In this document: one piece after another, positions 33,303-40,695 of the stretch | How positions within the stretch are numbered: position 1 is the first letter of the stretch | Layout of the letters: every line of letters starts with the position of its first letter | Assembly: GCF_008033235.1 (NCBI RefSeq) | Contig: NZ_CP042432.1 | Coordinates: 2,976,001-3,040,000 of the forward strand | DNA from: Anseongella ginsenosidimutans | Lineage (GTDB): Bacteria > Bacteroidota > Bacteroidia > Sphingobacteriales > Sphingobacteriaceae | DNA: 64,000 nucleotides | Direction of reading: 5' to 3' | Notes under the pieces: generated by a model | The model's input: the letters and a program-made list of their open reading frames with translations, nothing else | What the model was told of the DNA's origin: nothing | Databases searched by the model: none | Position numbers and translations under genes: made by a program

Positions 33303-35429
33303 CTAAATCTCAGCGGCCATCGCAGGATCGCTGACACTATGCCTGCCGGTTTCTACCCGGCCGGCGAAACGATGCAGGTATCCGTCTGCTGATTTGACCG
33401 AGAAGTCGTACCAGTTTCCGCTGCCGGCCAGTTCCCAGCGTTTTTTCTTGTTTTTTCCGGGGTCAATGGTAAAGGAGTTCTCTCCCGGATGATCATATGC
33501 GTTAGCGGAGATCGCTAATTGCAAGGGGCTGCTGCCCGGATTTTGCAGCGTGATGGATATCCCGCCCTTCCTGTGGTCATAATCTATCGTGGCAACAGGT
33601 TCATTCATCAGGATACTGCCCGAGAATTTCTGGAAATAGCCATTCGGGCCAAAAACCTCCAGATCGTACTTTCCTTCCGAAGGCAGCGTCCATTCATCGT
33701 CAAGGGATTTACCCGCTTCTACCGTATACCGCTTAGGAATAGCATCTAAATTATAAAGGTCGTAAACATGGTATACGGCGCCCGCCTCGCCCTTGTTTTC
33801 GAAGATCAGTTTAATTTTATTTTCGTTTTTTTTCGCCTGGCAATGGCAATGCAAGCGATAAGGCAGTGCGCGGGAAAATCGCGTGCCCTTTTCCTGGTAG
33901 AGCGAAGAAGGTGTGTTCGGGGCAACAGCCTTGGGCAGGCGTTTAGAGGCCTCATCCCGAAGCGCATGGTCGGAAGTGTCCGGCATAGCCGGAAATTTGG
34001 GATCGTTCGGGGTGACAAAGTCAAATGCAGACGTCAGGTCGCTGCTTACCGCTCTGTGCCAGGGTGTAATGGCGGGTATGGTTATACCGAAACGTTTTTC
34101 GATGAACTGTGCTACTGATGTATGATCGGCCACTTCGGAATTTACCCAGCCGCCCTTGCTCCAGGGAGACAAAATATACATGGGAACCCGCGGGCCCATT
34201 CCCCAGGGACGTAAATTGCCTGAGATCGTATCCCGTTTGTCCAAGTAGTTATGTTCGCCCTTGCTGTTATCAAAATACATTCCCGCAAGATCTGTCGTGG
34301 ATTTTCCGGCCAGCGTATTATCCAGGTTATAAGAAGGAACGGCGGGCGCCGGAAGATGGTCGAAAAAGCCGTCGTTCTCATCAAAGGTCAGAAAGAAAAC
34401 CGTTTTGCTCCATACTTCCGGATTCGAAGTGATGGCTTCCAATACCTCATGGGTAAAGTCGGCTCCCCTGTAGGGACTGGAGGGCGCGCCGGGATGTTCG
34501 GAGTCTTTTTGCGAGGGCAGCACCCAGCTCACCTGCGGGAGGGTATCATTCAGTACGTCCTTTTTCAGGTTTTCCAGCGTCCAGTGCCGCATACCGTTCT
34601 CATAAATGGACGAACCCGGTTTTGCCTCGCGAAAACTTTCAAACGCCAGGCAGCCGTGCATGGCTCCCGTCCAGTTGTCATTCGGATCCTGGTAAATACG
34701 CCAGCTGACCCCTTCTTTATCCAGTACGTCGGGAATAGTGGGCCACTTGAAAGCATTCCCCTTGTAGGTGTACCCCGGCTTGGGCAAGGCGCCGGTTATC
34801 CAGCAGCGAAGATTGACCGGCTCTGAATCTGCATCCGTACAGTTAATTCCTGCAGCGCGCTTTTCCGGATCGAAATTAGCACCTGACCAAAAGACGATCC
34901 TGTTGGGGTCGGTTCCGGTAGCAATGGAACAAAAATAAGCATCACATATGGTGAACGATTCCGCCATCGCATACTGGAAAGGAATTTCTTCCCTGGTATA
35001 GTAGGCCATGGAATACGGGGTTTTGAATAAGGGCCAGAAACCGTATTTCCCCTGGTTCCAGGCGGCTTGCATATCGGAAAAATTATGGGGCGTACCTTGG
35101 ACCAATGCGGCATTGGAGGTTTTTCCGTGCGCCCGGTAGGGAGGGACTACCTGGTTTCCGTCAGATTGGTGAAAAGCACGCCGGCCGCTTTCCAAAGGAA
35201 CAGGAAACCGGTCTCCAAACCCGCGCACGCCCTTCATTGCCCCGAAGTAATGATCGAAAGACCGGTTTTCCTGCATCAGGATAACAATGTGCTTTACATC
35301 GTTGATCGAACGGCTGGCATTGTGCGCCTGTACGGCCAGCGCCTTCTGTAGCAATGGTCCCCAAAGAGCTGTTGCAATGCCCGCCCCGGTGGTCATGGTA
35401 ATAAATTTCCGCCTGTTTAGTTTAGTCAT
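33303..35429 (-). CDS. Phosphocholine-specific phospholipase C, alkaline-phosphatase-like superfamily
   Basis: 708 residues. The N-terminus RRKFITMTTGAGIATALWG is a twin-arginine-type signal, so the folded enzyme is exported. The catalytic domain follows the bacterial phosphoesterase pattern: VKHIVILMQENRSFDHYFGAMKGVRGF, then PYRGADFTHEVLEAI, VFFLTFDENDGFFDH and FGITIPAITPWHRAV. Two C-terminal beta domains of the DUF756 type (about residues 515-700) complete the phospholipase C architecture. It cleaves phosphatidylcholine-type lipids to release phosphorylated head groups, perhaps for phosphate scavenging. It is convergent with dnaE2 and has its own upstream region. Confidence 0.9.
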   Translation of the reverse strand: MTKLNRRKFITMTTGAGIATALWGPLLQKALAVQAHNASRSINDVKHIVILMQENRSFDHYFGAMKGVRGFGDRFPVPLESGRRAFHQSDGNQVVPPYRAHGKTSNAALVQGTPHNFSDMQAAWNQGKYGFWPLFKTPYSMAYYTREEIPFQYAMAESFTICDAYFCSIATGTDPNRIVFWSGANFDPEKRAAGINCTDADSEPVNLRCWITGALPKPGYTYKGNAFKWPTIPDVLDKEGVSWRIYQDPNDNWTGAMHGCLAFESFREAKPGSSIYENGMRHWTLENLKKDVLNDTLPQVSWVLPSQKDSEHPGAPSSPYRGADFTHEVLEAITSNPEVWSKTVFFLTFDENDGFFDHLPAPAVPSYNLDNTLAGKSTTDLAGMYFDNSKGEHNYLDKRDTISGNLRPWGMGPRVPMYILSPWSKGGWVNSEVADHTSVAQFIEKRFGITIPAITPWHRAVSSDLTSAFDFVTPNDPKFPAMPDTSDHALRDEASKRLPKAVAPNTPSSLYQEKGTRFSRALPYRLHCHCQAKKNENKIKLIFENKGEAGAVYHVYDLYNLDAIPKRYTVEAGKSLDDEWTLPSEGKYDLEVFGPNGYFQKFSGSILMNEPVATIDYDHRKGGISITLQNPGSSPLQLAISANAYDHPGENSFTIDPGKNKKKRWELAGSGNWYDFSVKSADGYLHRFAGRVETGRHSVSDPAMAAEI

Positions 35430-35464
35430 GTCTTGTAATTATGCAGGAAAGGAAGGTAAGGATT

Positions 35465-35754
35465 TTACCTGATTTTATAAAAAGTGAACGCTCCGCTGAA
35501 ATCCATGCTTTTTACCTGGCCGGTCTGTATATCGGTCGCGAAGCTTATTTCCGATGCATCATTTGTCTCCACGAATGTGGAATCATTTATAGGAAGGTAA
35601 CTGTTTTTCATGCCGTCATTTGGATCATAAAGAATCAGCCTGCCTCCGGAACCGATGCTCACCTCCAGGGGACGTTCCGATTCGGCGCTTTAGGGAAGAC
35701 CACCTTCTCAAAATAATCCTTAAAGCTGGTACCCGATACATCCTCAATGGCCAT
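35465..35754 (-). pseudogene. Small exoprotein fragment broken by one missing base
   Basis: From the ATG at 35754 the - strand reads MAIEDVSGTSFKDYFEKVVF and PKAPNRNVP, then stops. In the next frame, from GTG at 35662, it continues as VSIGSGGRLILYDPNDGMKN to a stop at 35465. One extra G in GGGG at 35668-35671 joins them into about 96 residues. The C-terminal ISFATDIQTGQVKSMDFSG resembles the tail domain of secreted serine hydrolases, so it may be the last piece of a larger gene. No intact gene lies between 35430 and 35980. A - strand frame at 35829-35975 looks coding but is incomplete. Confidence 0.4.
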
Positions 35755-35980
35755 AGACGATGGAAAGCATAAAAAAAACACCTTATATTTTTCTATTCTT
35801 TGTGTTGGGTTCCTTTACATTATCCGCATTAAACGACAAGATAAAGCTGCCCGGCCTTCATCCCTATCTTTACGAAGATAGTTTCAAAATGATAGGAATT
35901 ATTTGCCGGCTCACTTATCACTATATTGTCTGCCTTAAAGTCCTGCGGAATACGATCCGGTAGGATTCTGTAAAGCTGGT

Positions 35981-37159
35981 ATGCATCATTCTGAAACATT
36001 TCCAATTGGCTACCTGATAACGGTTTCTTACATTCTGTGTTGCACAATGCTTGCACTGAGGCCGCTGAAGCCACGGCGGTCGGGGCCGTTTAATTGGAGC
36101 TTTTGGTTTGGTTATTTATTCAATGAGTTACCTTTCCTGGTTTTTTTCTGGCTGTTTACTTCTACTTTGTCGGCTTTTCAACAACATATTGTCAATTCGC
36201 CGGCTGGCTGGATTGCGTTTGGCCTGGCCGTTCTCGCAACAATCGGTCTGGCGGTTATCGTAAAGCGTCAGCTGCGGGCGGATCAGTCAGTCTGCCAGGC
36301 ATTGAATGATCGTCTTGGCGCCGGTTGGCGGGACGCAATTGATACCCGCATGGCTGCGCTTTTGGAGCAACGTCCTTCCTTTTCCTGTATTCTGTTCGCT
36401 CCGTTCTTCGTCAGCCGACCAAGTGTAAAACGCGTGGCGAATATCGCTTACGGCGATGCGGGTAAATGGAATCTGCTCGATGTCTACCATCATCGCGATC
36501 TTCCCCCGAATTGTCCGACCCTGATATATCTGCATGGGGGAGCGTTCCGAAGCGGCTGGAAAAACCGCGAAGCGCTTCCGCTCCTCTACAGGCTGGCGAA
36601 CCAGGGTTGGCTATGTATCAGCGCGAATTACCGGCTAAGCCCGGCAGCGCGGTTTCCTGATCATCTTATTGATCTTAAGAAGGTCATTGCCTGGGTGCGT
36701 GAATATGGCGGCCGGTACGGCGCTGATCCTGCGACAATATTTACAGCGGGCAGCTCTGCAGGCGGCTGTCTGGCCGTTATGGCCGCCCTGACACCCAACG
36801 ATCCCGCATTCCAGCCTGATTTTGAGCATACAGATACTTCTGTTGCCGCCGCTATTTCCTTATACGGTTACTATGGCTCCGTCACTGCCGGGGGGCCGAA
36901 CCCTTCGTCGCCGCTGGCTTACGTTCGCCCGGATGCGCCGCCGGTTTTTATGGTACACGGCTATCAGGATACGATTGTGATCGTGGAAGACGCCCGGAAC
37001 TTTGCCCGTAAGCTGCAGCTTGCTTCATCAAGCCCCGTAGTGTATGCTGAACTGCCAGGCGCTCAGCACACCTTTGACTTGTTCCATTCCCTCCGCTTTG
37101 AGGCAGTCATTGATGGGATTGAAGCATTTGCCGCCTGGGTAAGATCGCGTAAGGGATGA
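35981..37159 (+). CDS. Membrane-anchored alpha/beta hydrolase (esterase/lipase-like)
   Basis: 392 residues. The first 100 residues contain three hydrophobic helices (GYLITVSYILCCTMLAL, ELPFLVFFWLFTSTL, WIAFGLAVLATIGLAVIV) that anchor the enzyme in the inner membrane. The catalytic domain of the hormone-sensitive-lipase type has the oxyanion motif LHGGAFRSGW, nucleophile GSSAGGC, Asp in HGYQDTIV and His in GAQHTFDLF. This N-terminal architecture is better known from actinobacterial esterases than from Bacteroidota, so transfer is possible. Substrate unknown. Confidence 0.82.
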   Translation: MHHSETFPIGYLITVSYILCCTMLALRPLKPRRSGPFNWSFWFGYLFNELPFLVFFWLFTSTLSAFQQHIVNSPAGWIAFGLAVLATIGLAVIVKRQLRADQSVCQALNDRLGAGWRDAIDTRMAALLEQRPSFSCILFAPFFVSRPSVKRVANIAYGDAGKWNLLDVYHHRDLPPNCPTLIYLHGGAFRSGWKNREALPLLYRLANQGWLCISANYRLSPAARFPDHLIDLKKVIAWVREYGGRYGADPATIFTAGSSAGGCLAVMAALTPNDPAFQPDFEHTDTSVAAAISLYGYYGSVTAGGPNPSSPLAYVRPDAPPVFMVHGYQDTIVIVEDARNFARKLQLASSSPVVYAELPGAQHTFDLFHSLRFEAVIDGIEAFAAWVRSRKG

Positions 37160-37166
37160 TATTTCT

Positions 37167-37640
37167 TTATATTCCCATTAGTAACTTCTTCAAGGATATG
37201 ACATATCCTGTATGAAGGCCTTCATGATAAAGCAGGTAGTCTAACGCCTCGTCAATGTTATTTACTTCGATTTCGTAAACCTTTTTTATACCGGCGGAAG
37301 GGGAGTAGTTTTGGAATATATTGTTGTCAAAGTCTATTTGTAAATTGTCAGGGGATGCGATAAATATCTCTTTAATGAATTTGATTTCCCCTTCGCTCAG
37401 GGATCGTTCAGGTTTAGTGCCGGACATAAACGGTGAAAGGTACTTCTCTTCGACAGTAACAGCTAAACCGGCCCGGGTGTAACACATAGTTTGTTCGGCA
37501 CAAATAAGGTGTCCCAGGTTCCAGATAATATTATTGTTGTATCCGGCAGGGATTTCGTTAAGTTGAGGTATTGTCAAGTCCTCAATTTGCTTCAATAAGA
37601 AAAGCCTGAATTTTTTAATGCTTTCAATTTTCCTGTTCAT
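37167..37640 (-). CDS. DinB-superfamily protein
   Basis: 157 residues forming a four-helix DinB/YfiT bundle. The metal His positions are visible in WNLGHLICAEQTM near residue 40 and LLYHEGLHTGYVISLKKL at the C-terminus. Such proteins are stress-related or thiol-transfer enzymes; no specific substrate can be assigned. It is convergent with the alpha/beta hydrolase, with only 7 bases between the stops. Confidence 0.8.
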   Translation of the reverse strand: MNRKIESIKKFRLFLLKQIEDLTIPQLNEIPAGYNNNIIWNLGHLICAEQTMCYTRAGLAVTVEEKYLSPFMSGTKPERSLSEGEIKFIKEIFIASPDNLQIDFDNNIFQNYSPSAGIKKVYEIEVNNIDEALDYLLYHEGLHTGYVISLKKLLMGI

Positions 37641-37742
37641 CAGTACACATTCATTGTTTTAAACTTATCGCACCGGCGAATTTAGTAATTGTGGTACTCA
37701 GGAAAAATTTCCGTACCCGATAGAAAGCGAAATAGAAAACAT

Positions 37743-37750
37743 TAATTTTG
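37743..37750 (+). promoter_or_regulatory. Candidate -7 element upstream of the exported methyltransferase
   Basis: TAATTTTG matches TAnnTTTG and lies 114 bases before the ATG at 37865. No TTG is at the correct -33 spacing. The implied long leader contains a short hairpin (AGGGC at 37775-37779 with GCCCT at 37785-37789). Confidence 0.3.
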
Positions 37751-37864
37751 TAGGTATTCAAAGTGCGTGTATGAAGGGCAGCAGGCCCTGATTTGAACCT
37801 GCAGGTGCAGGAACTATTCGATGAATACTCAAATCAATTTCGATAACCATAACAACAGGTAATC

Positions 37865-38518
37865 ATGAAAGCACTAGTCAAACTCAAACTCAAACCGGTT
37901 TTATTATGCATCTTGTTTTCCGGGCTGGCAGCAGGAAGCATTGCCCAGGATATGAATGACCAAAGTGAGCTGGATAAACGGGTGCAAAAATTCCTGGAAG
38001 AACACCGGCAGGAATGGAATGATCTGAACGTGCCTTTTGAGGACGGGCAGGTATTATACGACCTCATTGTGGACAATAACTACCAGTCTGCGTTGGAAAT
38101 TGGCACTTCCACCGGACATTCGACGATCTGGATCGCCTGGGCGCTCAGTAAGACCGGCGGCAAGCTCATAACAATAGAAATTGACAAAGAAAGACAGAAG
38201 CAAGCCATCGAAAACCTGGAAGCTGCCGGCTTATCCGATTTTGTGGATTTCAGGCTGGGCAATGCCCATCAGCTTGTGAAAGAGCTGGAAGGGCCTTTCG
38301 ACTTTGTCTTTTCAGACGCGGATAAGGACTGGTACGTGCAGTATTTCAAGGATATTGATCCTAAGCTTGAAGAAGGCGGCCGGTTTACAGCTCATAACGT
38401 ACTTCAGAACATGAACGGGATACAGGAGTACATGGACTTTGTAAAAAAACAGCAGGGCTACGAAACAATTGTGGACAAGTCCAGCAGCTCGGGTATTGCC
38501 ATAAGCCTTAAAAAATAG
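37865..38518 (+). CDS. Exported O-methyltransferase-fold protein
   Basis: 217 residues. Residues 1-28 form a signal peptide (PVLLCILFSGLAAGSIAQ). The body is a class I SAM-dependent O-methyltransferase of the catechol-OMT type: ALEIGTSTGHSTIWIAWAL is the SAM-binding loop, ITIEIDKERQ the following acidic strand, and DFVFSDADKDWYVQYFKDI the metal/catalytic region. SAM is cytoplasmic, so an exported OMT is odd. It may be periplasmic with another role, or the signal may stay as a membrane anchor. The GH43 gene starts one base after its stop, so they form a two-gene operon. Confidence 0.85.
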   Translation: MKALVKLKLKPVLLCILFSGLAAGSIAQDMNDQSELDKRVQKFLEEHRQEWNDLNVPFEDGQVLYDLIVDNNYQSALEIGTSTGHSTIWIAWALSKTGGKLITIEIDKERQKQAIENLEAAGLSDFVDFRLGNAHQLVKELEGPFDFVFSDADKDWYVQYFKDIDPKLEEGGRFTAHNVLQNMNGIQEYMDFVKKQQGYETIVDKSSSSGIAISLKK

Positions 38519-38519
38519 C

Positions 38520-39560
38520 ATGAGAGGCTGGCTGTTTATTATTTTCTTCTTTTATGCCGGAGCGGCGGCGCAGGCTCAGGACAGCATTTTTCTTTTTTCC
38601 TATTTCACGGGAAATGGCGAAGACGGCCTGCACCTGGCTTACAGTAAAGACGGTTATCATTTTACCGCCTTGCACAAGGGACAGCCACTATTAAAGCCTG
38701 CGGTTGGAAAAGACAGGCTGATGCGCGATCCCTGTATAATAAGGGGCGGTGACGGTCAATTCCATATGGTATGGACGGTAGGCTGGCAGGGGCAGGGGAT
38801 CGGTTACGCCAGCTCTCCTGACCTGATCCATTGGCCAGTACAAAAGTATATTCCCGTGATGGAGCATGAACCCGCTGCAAGGAATTGCTGGGCGCCGGAA
38901 ATCACTTATGATCCGGAAGAAGGCCTGTACATGATCTATTGGGCCACTACGATTACCGGCCGTTTTCCGGAAACCCTCGCTGCCGGGGATGATGGGTACA
39001 ATCACCGTATCTATTATACAACGACAAGGGATTTTAAAAACTTCAGCGAAACGAAATTACTGCTTGAACCGGGATTCAATGTAATTGACGCCACCATTCA
39101 AAAATCAGGAAACAGCTACATCATGTTTCTGAAAAATGAAACCCGCCGGCCGGCGGAAAAAAATATACGCTTAGCTTTCGCGGAGGAGCTAACAGGGCCT
39201 TATGGCGCTCCCGGGCCGCCGGTGACCGGTAATTACTGGGCAGAAGGCCCTACTGCCGCCCGCCTGGAAGATAACTGGATCGTCTATTTTGACAAATATG
39301 TAAAAGGCCGGATGGGAGCTGTTGTTTCGGAAGACCTGGAACGCTGGAAAGATGTTTCGCGCCGGGTCCGTTTTCCCAAAGGAACCCGGCACGGAACGAT
39401 TGTAAAGATTTCCGGAAAGGAGTTTGAAACATTGAAAAATGCTAATGTCAGCGCTCCATTAAAATACTCGCGGCATTCCCGCCAAAGCCCACCCCGTTTA
39501 CCAGGATCTTTTTCAGCGGCGCCGTCTGCCGTTGCTGAGCCAGGTAAGGCGGTTGAATAA
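38520..39560 (+). CDS. GH43-like exported glycosidase (arabinosidase/xylosidase type)
   Basis: 346 residues with a signal peptide (FIIFFFYAGAAAQAQ). The five-bladed propeller pattern is seen in DGLHLAYSKDGYHFTALHKG, RDPCIIRGGDGQFHMVWT, CWAPEITYDPEEGLYMIYW, NVIDATIQKSGNSYIMFLKN and YWAEGPTAARLEDNWIVYF. Candidate catalytic residues are Asp70 (RDP), Asp190 (VIDAT) and Glu242 (AEGP). It would remove alpha-L-arabinose- or xylose-like side groups. The last 37 residues are antisense to the ketosynthase gene and look random (SRHSRQSPPRLPG), so the original stop was probably lost. Confidence 0.75.
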   Translation: MRGWLFIIFFFYAGAAAQAQDSIFLFSYFTGNGEDGLHLAYSKDGYHFTALHKGQPLLKPAVGKDRLMRDPCIIRGGDGQFHMVWTVGWQGQGIGYASSPDLIHWPVQKYIPVMEHEPAARNCWAPEITYDPEEGLYMIYWATTITGRFPETLAAGDDGYNHRIYYTTTRDFKNFSETKLLLEPGFNVIDATIQKSGNSYIMFLKNETRRPAEKNIRLAFAEELTGPYGAPGPPVTGNYWAEGPTAARLEDNWIVYFDKYVKGRMGAVVSEDLERWKDVSRRVRFPKGTRHGTIVKISGKEFETLKNANVSAPLKYSRHSRQSPPRLPGSFSAAPSAVAEPGKAVE

Positions 39561-40620
39561 ATTGATCGTGAAGCAGCATAAGCAGGGCCATTTCCATGCT
39601 CAATGCGCCGGAAGCGCCAAAAGTATGTCCGATCTTCCATTTGTTGGAAGTTAACAGCGGCTTATGTGTGCCGAATACTGCTTTGATCGCCTCCAGCTCC
39701 GCCATATCTCCGCGGATCGTGCCCGGCGCGTGCAGCACAACGGCGCTTACGCTTTCCGGATCATGGCCGTTCAATGCCATTTTCATGGATCGCTGTAAGC
39801 AGAGAGCGTCCGCTGACAGAGAAGCACCGTGCGTCATTACCTCCGTACCGTAGCCAATACCGCTGACATAAGCCAACGCCCCTTCAGTATCCTTTTCCAG
39901 GCAAAAGCAGGCGGCGCCCTCCCCAAGGATCATGCTGCTTTGTGTCTTTTCAAGATCCATGGAACGGCAGGGATACTGATCATCAAGTCTTGAATACACT
40001 TTCAATGCCTTCATCTGCGCCAGGGTAAAAGGAGTTAGCGGAGCTTCGCTTCCGCCGGCGAGAAACCGGGTGCAATGTCCTGATCTTAGCCATACAACCG
40101 CGTTAATGATGGAATGCATAGCGGTAGAACAGGTGATCGAATGGGAGATAGCCGGCCCGCTCACATTTAAATCGGAAGCCGCCCAGCCTGCGATATTCCC
40201 AAGCGTAGTACCAGGCGAGGTTAATGGGTCGGTAAACTGCCGCCCGTTTTCAAGGAATTGCTCGTGGTATTTTTCAAAAGCGGTGGTAGCGCCGCGGGAA
40301 GATCCTATATTGATTCCCAGATCATCAATACCGACCCAGCCTGCCTGCTGCACGGCATTCCTGGAAGCGGCAATCGCGTATCTTACGCTGGGATCCAGTT
40401 GCTGGTACTTTAATTTTTCTTCGGCTAATGCATCGATCTGCGACTGGCTCTCCCCGGACAGGGGCGCTATCCAATCGCTGTTTTCGCTAAAGCCGGCTTT
40501 GGTAAAACAATGTGCATTGTCCCGGTAGCGTTCCCAGGCGCCTTCTCCGTTTATGCCTAAGGCCGAAATACTGCCCCAGGCCGCGATGCCTATTTTGTCA
40601 ATCCTTTCCATCGTTGGCAA
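39448..40620 (-). CDS. Beta-ketoacyl synthase (FabF-like)
   Basis: 390 residues with the thiolase fold. Catalytic Cys is in SITCSTAMHSI, the first His in VVLHAPGTIRGD (instead of the usual NAHGTGT), and the Lys/His pair in NKWKIGHTFGASGA; the C-terminus is NGVGFGGNAASILM. It condenses acyl and malonyl units. Stand-alone ketosynthases of this size belong to aryl-polyene or flexirubin pigment clusters as well as to fatty acid synthesis; no partner acyl-carrier gene is in the window. A second ATG at 40611 may be the true start. Its 3' end is antisense to the GH43 gene. Confidence 0.85.
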   Translation of the reverse strand: MPTMERIDKIGIAAWGSISALGINGEGAWERYRDNAHCFTKAGFSENSDWIAPLSGESQSQIDALAEEKLKYQQLDPSVRYAIAASRNAVQQAGWVGIDDLGINIGSSRGATTAFEKYHEQFLENGRQFTDPLTSPGTTLGNIAGWAASDLNVSGPAISHSITCSTAMHSIINAVVWLRSGHCTRFLAGGSEAPLTPFTLAQMKALKVYSRLDDQYPCRSMDLEKTQSSMILGEGAACFCLEKDTEGALAYVSGIGYGTEVMTHGASLSADALCLQRSMKMALNGHDPESVSAVVLHAPGTIRGDMAELEAIKAVFGTHKPLLTSNKWKIGHTFGASGALSMEMALLMLLHDQFIQPPYLAQQRQTAPLKKILVNGVGFGGNAASILMER

Positions 40621-40695
40621 AGATATTCAGATTTCATCCAAAACCCGTATTTTGGAACCTGGAACCGGCAGAAGGCCGGCCAATAAAATTCAGCA

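Noticed and set aside
35760..35963. A + strand 67-residue frame with a hydrophobic start
   Set aside because: After the first 25 residues it is Cys/Ile/Tyr-rich without family character and runs opposite a more protein-like - strand frame.
36890..36895. A run of six G as another possible frameshift
   Set aside because: The alpha/beta hydrolase frame is continuous and keeps its catalytic triad across it.
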